Below are positions 27,539 through 36,174 of a stretch of 64,000 nucleotides of DNA, piece after piece. Each line of letters begins with the position of its first letter. The stretch's first letter is position 1. A program made the translations under genes and the position numbers. Under the pieces are notes generated by a model, which did not search any database, was not told the origin of the DNA, and was given only the letters and a program-made list of their open reading frames with translations. This DNA comes from Mangrovimonas sp. TPBH4 (lineage in GTDB: Bacteria; Bacteroidota; Bacteroidia; Flavobacteriales; Flavobacteriaceae), in the NCBI RefSeq assembly GCF_001280505.1, contig NZ_LBIO01000040.1, forward strand, positions 186,001 to 250,000. Reading direction: 5' to 3'.

Positions 27539-28105
27539 ATGAAAAAACTTCTCTTCTTATTCTCAATTTTATCCTTTACAATTACATACGCACAATATGC
27601 TCCCGGTAACATATTCTTCAACGATGGAACTTTTTCCAAAGGATTAATAACAATGACCGATGAAGGAGGTATAAAATTTAAGAAAGCTAAAGATTCTACA
27701 GTTATTTATTATGACCACAGCGAAATTGAAGGCTTTGATTATAAAGGAAAACGACTAAAATATGTAAAAGTATATAGTGATGAACCGCCAAGACTTCTGA
27801 ATGAAAAGATTAAAGGAAAGATAACTTTATATAACGATGATGTTCCCGCGTATAACTTTCTCGGAACTCCAAACACCGCATTTGGAGGCCAACCTATTGG
27901 CTCTATAGAAGTAGACTTGTTTTACCATTTTATAAAAATGGACGGAGAAATTATTCCCATTGGTATTAGAATCAAAAAGAAGCATTTAGAACTTTTCAAC
28001 TCTTGCCCTTCCTTAATCCAAAAAATTGAAACCAAAGAATTCAAAAGGAAACATATCTATGACATCATTTCGTATTACAATGAACATTGTGGACAAGAGT
28101 CATAA
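27539..28105 (+). CDS. Secreted protein of unknown function, paralogue of the gene at 34,628
   Basis: From the ATG at 27,539 (an upstream in-frame TTG at 27,518 is unlikely) this encodes 188 residues with a signal peptide ending near TYAQ. I do not recognise a family. It aligns along its length with the gene at 34,628: shared features are RGTVFF/PGNIFF, the GGIKFK block, a PPRLLNE/APRLLNE block, IRIGIRIKKKHL and a C-terminal ISYYNEHC. Its last residues (GQES) and stop come from sequence that matches the oxidoreductase tail, so the natural 3' end seems replaced at a rearrangement junction. A promoter-like TAGATTTG lies at 27,476-27,483. The gene sits inside a split repeat element. Confidence 0.7.
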   Translation: MKKLLFLFSILSFTITYAQYAPGNIFFNDGTFSKGLITMTDEGGIKFKKAKDSTVIYYDHSEIEGFDYKGKRLKYVKVYSDEPPRLLNEKIKGKITLYNDDVPAYNFLGTPNTAFGGQPIGSIEVDLFYHFIKMDGEIIPIGIRIKKKHLELFNSCPSLIQKIETKEFKRKHIYDIISYYNEHCGQES

Positions 28106-28129
28106 ACCAATTAGTAAATCGATTAAGGT
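28092..28129 (+). repeat. Displaced copy of the oxidoreductase gene tail
   Basis: 35 of 38 bp match 27,033-27,070. It overlaps the last codons of the orphan gene in another reading frame. Confidence 0.75.
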
Positions 28130-28431
28130 TGGCATTGCTAAGCACCCAACCTTTCACTTGCCATCACTTTCTATTCATTTTCTTTGCTCGTTCGAAGAAA
28201 ACGAACCAAAAGACCAGCCTGCCGGCTGGCAGGAATGACGCCCTGTCGATAGGCATTTTTGTGCTTCTTTCAAAATCCCAAAACGGTTCACAAATTCCTG
28301 AACTTGGTCCAAGGCTTCCCAAGTTTTTAACGGAATTTGCTCTCTATGCTTACGACAGGTACTTCCGCTTCCAGCGGAATATGATTTTGAATAATACTAT
28401 GCACAACTTTTAAAACCCCATTCCGCTAGAA
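28130..28431 (+). other. Non-coding stretch within repeat element A
   Basis: No gene. It contains a second left-end-like sequence (TTCATTTTC... then AACGAACCAAAAGACC, about 28,173-28,220) and a compact hairpin CCAGCCTGCCGGCTGG near 28,213. Short open frames here look spurious. Confidence 0.5.
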
Positions 28432-28593
28432 GCGGAACACGGCGATCTGCAGAAATAGGGAGCGGAGAAACGGAAGTGCAACGCGCAGCGTTTAGCATGT
28501 AGCTTCGGGAGTGAACGGTAACTGCCAGCGGCAGTTAATTTCCCCAGACCGTCTTGATCTTTTGGTTCGTTTTGCATCAAGGCAAAATGAACG
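28432..28593 (+). repeat. Right arm of repeat element, copy A (162 bp)
   Basis: Matches 29,865-30,026 over 162 bp with five mismatches by my count and no gap. On the minus strand it carries an open frame in both copies, but codon use and low complexity suggest a structural repeat rather than a gene. Confidence 0.85.
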
Positions 28594-28707
28594 CACAACA
28601 CACACCTCCCTTTCAAGACTTTTCGTATCTTAGAAAGCCTTTGCACATAGTATTCTACATAACGCATAGTACCAAAGTCAAAGATTACGAACCTAAAATT
28701 CGCAGTT

Positions 28708-29595
28708 ATGAAACCTATAAAAAAAGAAGACCTCAACCCCGAGGTATTTGAACTATACGATGCCTACGCCCATAACAAACTAGACCGCCGCCAGTTTATT
28801 GAAAAGTTGTCTTTATATGCTATTGGCGGGCTAACGGTTACCTCTCTGCTGAGCTTTATTTCGCCCAATTATGTGGATACCTTGGAGGTACCTGCAGACG
28901 ACCAGCGACTGAATTCCTTTTTCATCCAATACCCTTCCCCAAAAGGTGGAGGCGATATTAAAGGTCTGTTATCACAACCCAAAGACACCAAAGGGCCCTT
29001 GCCCGGTATTGTGGTAGTACACGAAAATCGTGGACTGAACCCCTATATTGAAGATGTTGGCAGGCGTGCCGCTTTGGAAGGCTTTATTTCCTTGGCCCCC
29101 GATGCCCTCACCCCTTTAGGTGGCTACCCCGGCAATGACGACGATGGGCGTGCGCTTCAGAAACAGCGCGACCGTAATGAGATGCTGGAAGACTTTATTG
29201 CCGCCTACGAATACTTAAAATCGCATCCTAATTGTAACGGCAAGGTAGGTGTGGTTGGTTTTTGCTTTGGAGGCTGGATATCGAACATGATGGCAGTAAA
29301 AGTACCCACCCTAGGTGCCGCTGTACCCTTTTATGGAAGTCAGCCTAACGATGAGGAAACGGCCCAAATAAAAGCACCGCTATTGCTGCACTATGCCGAA
29401 CTGGATACCCGTGTCAATGCAGGATGGCCCGCCTATGAAGCCTCCCTTAAAAACCACAACATTTCGTATACAGCCTATATGTACCCAGGGGTACACCATG
29501 GGTTCCATAACAATACAACCCCAAGGTATGATGCGTCTGCTGCGGCTTTAGCTTGGGAACGAACTATTGCGTTTTTTAAAGCAAAATTGGTGTAG
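28708..29595 (+). CDS. Dienelactone hydrolase family protein with Tat-like signal
   Basis: A 295-residue alpha/beta-hydrolase of the dienelactone hydrolase family. The catalytic Cys lies in GFCFGG (Cys 186), the Asp in ELDTRVNAG (Asp 233) and the His in GVHHGFHN (His 263 or 264); HENRG (Glu 106) is also conserved. A twin-arginine-like signal RRQFIEKL precedes a hydrophobic stretch (residues 27-52), suggesting export in folded form. The substrate is unknown; the YghX-like group has no firm role. It stands alone between two repeat-element copies. Confidence 0.88.
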   Translation: MKPIKKEDLNPEVFELYDAYAHNKLDRRQFIEKLSLYAIGGLTVTSLLSFISPNYVDTLEVPADDQRLNSFFIQYPSPKGGGDIKGLLSQPKDTKGPLPGIVVVHENRGLNPYIEDVGRRAALEGFISLAPDALTPLGGYPGNDDDGRALQKQRDRNEMLEDFIAAYEYLKSHPNCNGKVGVVGFCFGGWISNMMAVKVPTLGAAVPFYGSQPNDEETAQIKAPLLLHYAELDTRVNAGWPAYEASLKNHNISYTAYMYPGVHHGFHNNTTPRYDASAAALAWERTIAFFKAKLV

Positions 29596-29651
29596 GGTAT
29601 TAATGCTCTTTTATTCATTCATTTTATTTAAAGATTTTCATGTATACTCTA

Positions 29652-30018
29652 TTGTCTTGATACAAAAGAGCCAAAAAATCAAGTCTGCATGTGTTTGTTC
29701 ACCCAACAGCACTTCACGACCTGAATAAAAAGAACTCGGTTTTACCCTCGTAAAACCTCAAAAAGCTTTTTATTTCACGGCCGTTTCAGCGGTTGGGTCC
29801 CGAAGTCTCACATGAGGACGAAAAAAAATACCACTAAACCTTTTAAAACCCTTTTTCGCTACGGGCGGAACACGGCGGTCTGCAGAAATAGGGAGCGGAG
29901 AAGCGGAAGTGCAACGCGTAGCGTTTAGCATGTAGCTTCGGGAGTGAACGGTAACTGCCAGCGGCAGTTAATTTCCTCAGACCGTCTTGATTTTTTGGTT
30001 CGTTTTGCATCAAGGCAA
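29652..30018 (+). repeat. Repeat element copy B, contiguous, with terminal inverted repeats
   Basis: A 367-bp intergenic element. The left end (29,652-29,683) and right end (29,986-30,018) are imperfect inverted repeats of about 32 bp sharing CCAAAAAATCAAG and CTTGAT[A/G]CAAAA. It includes an 8-bp-stem hairpin (29,738-29,757), and its arms match copy A. It has no transposase, so it resembles a MITE or a structured intergenic repeat. Confidence 0.7.
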
Positions 30019-30123
30019 AATGAACGTAGCAAGACAGCAAGCATCCCCTAACAATATCGTTATACACCTTAACCTCATTGGAAATAGGAGTAAAAAGAGG
30101 CTATGCCATTAGGAAAAAAAAGA

Positions 30124-30131
30124 TACATTTG
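30124..30131 (+). promoter_or_regulatory. Promoter -7 element of the thioredoxin-like gene
   Basis: TACATTTG fits TAnnTTTG and lies 31 bp before the ATG at 30,163. No clear -33 TTG. Confidence 0.5.
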
Positions 30132-30162
30132 TAGGAATAATCAACAATAAAACCAACCAACC

Positions 30163-30936
30163 ATGTCCTACAAACACACCCTAGTTATCCTTTTCAGCCT
30201 TTTTATGGCCAATGTTTACAGTCAGCAAAACGCTCCAGACAACTGTATTGAAATAACGCGAGAGACCTTTGCCCAATTAAAAAAAGACAACTCCGATATA
30301 GACATACGCACCATATTGGAAAACGGACAGCCGTGTAACAAGAAGGAATACGATTCTATAAGAGCCCTTTCCAAACGTTACAACCTTAAGCAACTCATTT
30401 ACCACGATACTTTAGCCAACAGTATCGTCTTGGTGAACAAAGTACTTTCAGAAGCCGACATGAATGAACGAGATAAGCTTCGAGACACCCAACTGAAAAT
30501 AGAGGAACAAGAACGCAAGCAATTGGACGGCACCGTACTGAAAGAGCTGACCCTTGTAGATATGGACAACAACACCCACACCCTTGAAAGCCTTAAGGGC
30601 AAGGTAGTGGTATTGGACTTCTGGTTTATACATTGCAAATCCTGTATTGAAGGATTCCCAGATTTAAATGCTTTGAAAAAGAAGTTTAAAGACGAACCTG
30701 TGGAGTTTTTTGCGATAACTTTTGATGACAAGGCTGCCGTAGAGACCTTCTTAAAAACCCATGAGCTAGATTTTACCATTATTCCAAATGCCAGACCTGT
30801 TATAGACCAATTCAAGGTATCCTACTACCCTTATAATGTCATCATAGATCAAAATGGCAACATGGAATTCATTGAAAACATTATGTTATTGGATGTATAC
30901 AACAATTTGAAACGCAAAATTAAAAAGCTGTTGTAA
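30163..30936 (+). CDS. Thioredoxin-fold TlpA/ResA-like secreted protein
   Basis: A 257-residue periplasmic protein with a signal peptide ending at VYSQ. Residues about 122-257 form a thioredoxin-like domain with the redox motif HCKSC (Cys 158, Cys 161) after VVVLDFWFIH and a cis-Pro region near SYYPYNV. The N-terminal 120 residues are helical and not recognised. TlpA/ResA-type proteins reduce disulfides in the envelope; the partner is unknown. Confidence 0.85.
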   Translation: MSYKHTLVILFSLFMANVYSQQNAPDNCIEITRETFAQLKKDNSDIDIRTILENGQPCNKKEYDSIRALSKRYNLKQLIYHDTLANSIVLVNKVLSEADMNERDKLRDTQLKIEEQERKQLDGTVLKELTLVDMDNNTHTLESLKGKVVVLDFWFIHCKSCIEGFPDLNALKKKFKDEPVEFFAITFDDKAAVETFLKTHELDFTIIPNARPVIDQFKVSYYPYNVIIDQNGNMEFIENIMLLDVYNNLKRKIKKLL

Positions 30937-31031
30937 CATCTAAAAAGGGCACCTATGAAAAGGCGAATCAACTTACAGCAAAAAAAAGTATCTTTATTCC
31001 CAACACAGATTCTTGACATCCAGCCTAAAGC

Positions 31032-31808
31032 ATGATTCTATTCTTTAAAAAACTCAGGCAACAACTGCTCAACAAGAATAAATTCGGGAGATATCTCCTC
31101 TATGCCATTGGGGAAATTGTTCTGGTGGTCATTGGTATTTTAATTGCCTTGGCGGTGAACAACAGTAATGAGAAGCGCATCCTCAAGAACAAGGAACAGA
31201 CCTATTTACAGGGCCTACACGATGAGTTTACTACCAGCCAGTTGAAACTTAAGGAACTGATTGCGGTAAATAAGCGCAATTTTGAAGGGGCCAAAACACT
31301 GTTGCAATATACAAGCCATCAAGAGACACCACCTACCGAAAGAGTATTTTCAGAATTGCTGTTCAACAGCTTAGCATCGGATATTTCCTTTAACCCCAAC
31401 AACTCCCTGTTGAATGAAATCATCAACTCCGGAAGCTTAAAGGATCTGTCCAATGCCCAATTACGGATTTTATTGACCAATTGGATTGCCACTATTGAAG
31501 ACATTGGCAAACAGGAAACCGACCTAGGGATTCAAAGAGAAAAGGTACTGGACCTTTTTAGGAGCGATGCCTACAGTTTAAAAACCATATTCGACCTTAC
31601 AGGCGCCAGCCAAGAGATAGGTCTGCAACCTACAGCACAACCTACAAGCAATCTAGAATTGTTGCAGTCGCAGGAATTTGAAAACAACCTTTTAATGTTC
31701 GCCCTATCCAGTAGTGCTATGGAAGCCACACACTACAGCCCCCTTATGGACGATTTAAATGCCATTTTGGAGTTGATTGATGCCGAACTGGAACAAATAT
31801 TAGCATGA
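31032..31808 (+). CDS. DUF6090-family membrane-anchored protein
   Basis: A 258-residue protein with the characteristic start of this flavobacterial family: FFKKLRQQLLNKNKFGRY, then the transmembrane segment YAIGEIVLVVIGILIALAV (about 26-44), followed by a long soluble, mostly helical domain. Function unknown. Two paralogues lie at 32,621 and 54,639. Its stop overlaps the start of the M50-like gene by 4 bp (ATGA), so the two are translationally coupled. Confidence 0.85.
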   Translation: MILFFKKLRQQLLNKNKFGRYLLYAIGEIVLVVIGILIALAVNNSNEKRILKNKEQTYLQGLHDEFTTSQLKLKELIAVNKRNFEGAKTLLQYTSHQETPPTERVFSELLFNSLASDISFNPNNSLLNEIINSGSLKDLSNAQLRILLTNWIATIEDIGKQETDLGIQREKVLDLFRSDAYSLKTIFDLTGASQEIGLQPTAQPTSNLELLQSQEFENNLLMFALSSSAMEATHYSPLMDDLNAILELIDAELEQILA

Positions 31809-32533
31809 ACAGACAAAAGTTTTTAATTGCCCTAAAACCACTATCGCTCTTCGTAGGCGCATTCATGTTGTTTACGGTTATTGGCACTCTTTCCCATGAA
31901 TGCGGCCATATGTTGGTTGCCAAATACAAAGGGTATGAGACAAAGCTGTACTACGCCAGCATGATTTACTACAATAATGACATGATGGATTATTTCGCTG
32001 AAGTGTACAACAACCATGAAGCCGCCATAAAAAAAAACGAGGACTTTGAGGGAAAAATAGCTTACGAAGCTGCCGTAAACAAGTATCAAAAAGACAGTCT
32101 TTTAATAATCCTTGGCGGCCCCTTACAAACCATACTTACAGGAATGACTGGCCTGCTACTTCTATTCTGCAGAAAAAAGAGGATTCGCCAACAAGGCTTT
32201 CAGTTAGTGGATTGGCTTGGTGTTTTTTTGGCCCTGTTTTGGCTAAGAGAAGTATTCAATTTGGTAACTTCCATAGGAGACCGACTCCTCTCTTCAGAAG
32301 GGAGTTTTTTTGGTGGTGACGAAATGAATATTGCTTTAATGTTGGATATATGGCCTGGTAGTATTGCCTTATTTTTAGGTACTTTTGGTTTTATCATTTC
32401 CCTTTTTATTGTATTCAAAGTGGTCCCCGCCAAATTAAGAGTCCACTTTATTTTAGGAGGCTTGATAGGCGGTATTTCGGGGTACGTTCTGTGGATACAC
32501 GCCCTAGGACCAATACTTTTGCCCATATATTAG
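31805..32533 (+). CDS. M50-like integral membrane metalloprotease homologue
   Basis: A 242-residue protein with about six transmembrane segments. The first carries the zinc-protease motif HECGH (His 31, Glu 32, His 35) inside a membrane-edge helix, as in site-2-protease (M50) families. A second NPDG-type motif is not evident, so activity is uncertain. It overlaps the preceding DUF6090 gene by 4 bp, suggesting a joint function. Confidence 0.7.
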   Translation: MNRQKFLIALKPLSLFVGAFMLFTVIGTLSHECGHMLVAKYKGYETKLYYASMIYYNNDMMDYFAEVYNNHEAAIKKNEDFEGKIAYEAAVNKYQKDSLLIILGGPLQTILTGMTGLLLLFCRKKRIRQQGFQLVDWLGVFLALFWLREVFNLVTSIGDRLLSSEGSFFGGDEMNIALMLDIWPGSIALFLGTFGFIISLFIVFKVVPAKLRVHFILGGLIGGISGYVLWIHALGPILLPIY

Positions 32534-32620
32534 AGTCTACAATTGATTTATCTTCAATCATAACTTGCCCATAATCCTAAAGCAAAAAAGGGTATATTTA
32601 TACAAACCAACCCTTTGGAT

Positions 32621-33403
32621 ATGATTACATTCTTTAGGAAGATACGCCATAACCTACTCTCGGAAGGGCGTACTGCCAAATACCTCAAATACGCTATTGG
32701 TGAAATTGTGTTGGTAGTAATCGGCATTTTAATTGCGCTACAAATCAATACCTGGCAACAACAGTATAAAGACAGACTTTCCGAACGGGATCTATTGAAC
32801 AGGATCATAGTGGATCTTGAAAGTGACATTAACAGCTTTGAAAGAATCAAACAATTTAAAAATGGACAAAACGAAACCTGCCTCCGGCTTCTGGACTTTT
32901 ATATCCAACCTACGGAACAAGCCTATGACACCATCCAGTTTTTAAACGATATACATTTTGTGCAATACTTTACACTGCCTAACTACCACAGAACGTCCTA
33001 TGAAACAGCGGTGAGCACGGGCACTATTCACAAAATTACCAATCACGAATTAATGACCGATATTTCCAGCTATTACAATGATATCGGGTTAGAGCAGCAC
33101 ATCAGCGACACCAAGCGGTTTACCAATGCCTTTATAGAACTGCACCTGCTACCAAAGTATAGACTCTCTTCAAAACATGTCAATGTATTGGATGGACAGG
33201 GCGGCAACTACCCATTGGATCGGTATAAAAAGGACAAACGAACTGTATTACAATTTAGCGATATTGAAAACGACATTAGTCTAGAAAACTATTTAAACGA
33301 TCTATCCATAAGGTTAGTCATTGGCATGAAACACCTGGAAGCCGAGCAACAATGGGCACGGCAACTCATTTCCTCCATAAACACCCAATTAAACCAACAT
33401 TAA
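32621..33403 (+). CDS. DUF6090-family membrane-anchored protein
   Basis: From the ATG at 32,621 (an in-frame TTG at 32,615 is less likely) this gives 260 residues. The family start FFRKIRHNLLSEGRTAKY and the transmembrane segment IGEIVLVVIGILIALQI are followed by a helical domain. It is a paralogue of 31,032 and 54,639. Function unknown. Confidence 0.84.
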   Translation: MITFFRKIRHNLLSEGRTAKYLKYAIGEIVLVVIGILIALQINTWQQQYKDRLSERDLLNRIIVDLESDINSFERIKQFKNGQNETCLRLLDFYIQPTEQAYDTIQFLNDIHFVQYFTLPNYHRTSYETAVSTGTIHKITNHELMTDISSYYNDIGLEQHISDTKRFTNAFIELHLLPKYRLSSKHVNVLDGQGGNYPLDRYKKDKRTVLQFSDIENDISLENYLNDLSIRLVIGMKHLEAEQQWARQLISSINTQLNQH

Positions 33404-33492
33404 GACTGGCTCCATGCAAGCACCATTTAAGAAGTTAATAAAACAAATAGACACTATTGCGATTACTGATAATTCTTTACATACAACACCTC

Positions 33493-34032
33493 ATGGATAT
33501 AGAAGCATTAAAATACCCCATTGGCCCTTACACGCCTGCAGCCAATCCAGATACTACAATATTGGAATCGTGGATCAAGAACATTGAAAACTTCCCCTCC
33601 CAATTGGAAGACTTAACAAAGGATGTATCGGTAGCACAACTCAATTGGAAATACAGACCCAATGGATGGACCGTAAAGCAGGTAATCCATCATTGCACGG
33701 ACAGCCATATAAATAGTTTAGTGCGCTTTAAACTGGCACTGACAGAAGACATGCCAACCATTAAACCCTATTTTGAAGACCGTTGGGCCGAATTGCCCGA
33801 TGACCTTGATGATGATATCTCGGGATCGATGGCACTATTGAAAGGACTGCACAAAAAATGGGCAACGCTATTAAAAAGTTTAACCCGTGAACAATTGGCA
33901 CGTGAGTTCATTCATCCAGAACATGAAAATCCACTTAAACTTATACAAACCATAGGCATCTATTCGTGGCACTGCCAACATCATTTGGCACATGTAAAAA
34001 ATGGGCTGGCATCTAACGGCATCTATAATTAA
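33493..34032 (+). CDS. YfiT/DinB-family putative metal-dependent transferase
   Basis: From the ATG at 33,493 (an upstream TTG frame at 33,457 is unlikely) 179 residues of the DinB/YfiT four-helix family are encoded. Typical features are KYPIGPYTP at the N-terminus, NGWTVKQVIHHCTDSHIN with the first metal His, and WHCQHHLAHV near the C-terminus with the other two. YfiT-type members are predicted bacillithiol or related thiol S-transferases or hydrolases; the reaction here is not known. Confidence 0.85.
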   Translation: MDIEALKYPIGPYTPAANPDTTILESWIKNIENFPSQLEDLTKDVSVAQLNWKYRPNGWTVKQVIHHCTDSHINSLVRFKLALTEDMPTIKPYFEDRWAELPDDLDDDISGSMALLKGLHKKWATLLKSLTREQLAREFIHPEHENPLKLIQTIGIYSWHCQHHLAHVKNGLASNGIYN

Positions 34033-34043
34033 ATAAACACAGG

Positions 34044-34499
34044 ATGAACACAAAATTTGTTAAACTATTCTTACGCATTTCTATTGCAACTGCCTTTTTA
34101 TCGGCAGTAGCTGATCGCTTTGGCCTATGGTCTGAAAATGTATCGGTTTGGGGCAATTGGTCCAATTTTTTGGACTATACACAAGCCATAAATCCTTGGT
34201 TACCTAAGGGCACAATTTCTATAGCAGGAACACTGGCCACCGTACTGGAAATCCTGTTTGCATTTTGCCTGATTATTGGCTTTAAAACAGAACTGTTTGC
34301 CAAATTAAGCGGCCTGTTATTACTTCTGTTTGGCATTGCAATGACCTTTTCAACAGGTATTAAGGGGGCTTTTGATTATTCGGTATTTACGGCCGCCGCC
34401 GCTGCCTTTGCCTTAAGTGCTTTACAAGAGAAACATTGGGAATTGGACAGTTTGATTTTTAAGACAAAAGAGCAGTATGGCAAAAGCACCATAAAATAG
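34044..34499 (+). CDS. DoxX-family membrane protein
   Basis: A 151-residue protein with four predicted transmembrane helices (about 8-24, 60-85, 88-108, 112-128), matching small DoxX-type proteins of Bacteroidota. It starts 11 bp after the YfiT-like gene and is probably co-transcribed with it. Function unknown. Confidence 0.7.
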   Translation: MNTKFVKLFLRISIATAFLSAVADRFGLWSENVSVWGNWSNFLDYTQAINPWLPKGTISIAGTLATVLEILFAFCLIIGFKTELFAKLSGLLLLLFGIAMTFSTGIKGAFDYSVFTAAAAAFALSALQEKHWELDSLIFKTKEQYGKSTIK

Positions 34500-34627
34500 T
34501 CCAATTGGATAATTTTCATTCCAAATACAGCTCAATTTGTAAGAAAATAATTTAAAATTGTAAGGTAAAGAAGTCCAAAAACAGATTTCATCCGTATATA
34601 AAATTAAGACCCCCAAACCTACCAACT

Positions 34628-35185
34628 ATGAAACACCTCTTCTCTTTATGTTTCGTTTTCTTTTGTTTTATTGCCCATGCCGAATACAACCGCGGCACCG
34701 TATTTTTTAAGGACGGATCCATTTCCAAGGGACTCATCAAAATAAAGACGGAAGGCGGTATTAAATTCAAAGTAAATGAAAATGCAGAGATCGCAGAATA
34801 CGACTATCACAGCATCGATGGCTTTGACACGGAAGGAAAACATTACAAATACATCTTGGTTCACGACAAGGAAGCTCCCAGACTTTTAAACGAGACCTTG
34901 AAAGGCTCCATTACCCTGTATTGCGACGAGATGTACAACCAAAATAGCAACTTTCCCAATGCAGCTTCGGTCACATCAAACATGTTTATTGGGGGAAACA
35001 ATGGTGCTCCCTGCTATTTCATTAAAGTAAATGACGACGTCATTCGTATCGGTATTAGAATCAAAAAGAAGCATCTGAAAATCTTCAGTTCATGCGAATC
35101 CCTAATGGATAAAATTGAAAACAAAGAATTGAAAAAAAGGAATGTACGCGGCATTATTTCCTACTACAATGAGCATTGTTGGTAA
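34628..35185 (+). CDS. Secreted protein of unknown function, paralogue of the gene at 27,539
   Basis: A 185-residue protein with a signal peptide ending near FIAHA. It shares the whole architecture of the 27,539 protein: a FFKDGSISKGLI block, GGIKFK, GFDTEGKHYKY, APRLLNETLKG, then IRIGIRIKKKHLK and ISYYNEHCW. The family is not recognised. The upstream regions of both genes also share TTGTAAGAAAATA-type sequence (about 34,538 and 27,460), so promoter and gene were duplicated together. This copy has its normal end (NEHCW stop). Confidence 0.7.
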   Translation: MKHLFSLCFVFFCFIAHAEYNRGTVFFKDGSISKGLIKIKTEGGIKFKVNENAEIAEYDYHSIDGFDTEGKHYKYILVHDKEAPRLLNETLKGSITLYCDEMYNQNSNFPNAASVTSNMFIGGNNGAPCYFIKVNDDVIRIGIRIKKKHLKIFSSCESLMDKIENKELKKRNVRGIISYYNEHCW

Positions 35186-35359
35186 CAACAAATCCTTCAC
35201 AAGCTCCCATCCCCACACATCTCATTCAAATACAATACAATAACAACACAAAACTGTTGTACTTGCCAAGAAATAATCTATATTTATAGAACGCAACCTA
35301 ACCTCCTTACTAAATAGGCAAGGCTTTTTTTTGGGAATCCACACTAAAACTAATCAAGT

Positions 35360-36118
35360 ATGACAGAACTTAAAGATTGGAAGAGGGCACATTTTAGTAA
35401 ACCGCTAGACAGCCCCTATATGTTTTACGTTGTGTATGGCGATTTTGATGTGGATTTTAAACTATCCGGAGCCCAATACCAAACCAAAGGCCTCCCTAAA
35501 GGCATCGACTTGATGCAATATGGCCCCGACGCCCATCCCGAAGTCCCCAAAAGCTATCTGGAAGGCTACTTTTGGGAAGCCTTAAAGGCAGATAATCCAA
35601 GCCTTGCCCAACAAATTGAAACCGCCAAGGAATGCTATATTTTTGTGGGCAATGTGCCTGATACCAATACCTTGAATTATTACCGAGATGTGATTGGACT
35701 GGTAACCTATTTACTGGATCACGGTGGCGTGGCGGTATACGATTTACAAACCGTGACCTTTTGGGACAAAAAGGACTGGATGGACAATATCTTTACTCCC
35801 AATGCCCCCCAAGCCAAAGAGCATGTTATGATTCTTTGTTATGACGAAGACGAAGACAACACCAAATGGTTCCATACGCGAGGCATGCGGAAATATGGCA
35901 GACCCGACCTCAGTATTCAAGAAGTTCCGGAAGACAAAGAGCAAGCCATTATCGACTTATTGCGAAAACTTATAGAATTCCAAGCCCAAGGAGGCATTAT
36001 CGATGAAAGCTATAAAATAGATATAGAGAGCTTGCCCAAAACCATGTGGTGCAAACCCCAAGGCGACATTGAAGACCCCATGTTCAATAATACCCACGTG
36101 GAGATTTACTGGGAATAG
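35360..36118 (+). CDS. Cytoplasmic protein of unknown function
   Basis: A 252-residue soluble acidic protein with no signal peptide or membrane segment. I do not recognise the family. It contains several Trp and Asp/Glu-rich stretches (LCYDEDEDNTKW) and no obvious catalytic motif. A promoter-like TATATTTA lies near 35,279. It stands alone between the 34,628 gene and a beta-barrel gene. Confidence 0.65.
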   Translation: MTELKDWKRAHFSKPLDSPYMFYVVYGDFDVDFKLSGAQYQTKGLPKGIDLMQYGPDAHPEVPKSYLEGYFWEALKADNPSLAQQIETAKECYIFVGNVPDTNTLNYYRDVIGLVTYLLDHGGVAVYDLQTVTFWDKKDWMDNIFTPNAPQAKEHVMILCYDEDEDNTKWFHTRGMRKYGRPDLSIQEVPEDKEQAIIDLLRKLIEFQAQGGIIDESYKIDIESLPKTMWCKPQGDIEDPMFNNTHVEIYWE

Positions 36119-36174
36119 ACAGTCATTTTAAGTCGTTTTAAAACCCTAATAACCTCAAAAAATTGCCAACCAAC

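Larger units (their letters stand above)
27212..28585 (+). repeat. Repeat element copy A, split by about 1 kb carrying an orphan gene
   Basis: The left arm (about 27,212-27,436) and right arm (28,432-28,593) match, in the same order, the contiguous element at 29,652-30,018. The outer ends are imperfect inverted repeats: CCAAAAAATCAAG on the left, its complement CTTGATNTTTTGG on the right. In copy A the arms are separated by about 975 bp containing the orphan gene 27,539-28,105, with TTTTAAAAACCCC-like sequence on both sides of the insertion. The left arm also holds an 8-bp-stem hairpin (27,320-27,339). Confidence 0.7.

Noticed and set aside
28410..28736. Minus-strand open frame of 108 codons over the right arm of the repeat (also 29,843-30,067)
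   Set aside because: The frame is carried by a multi-copy repeat, has no start context or family match, and its ends differ between copies.
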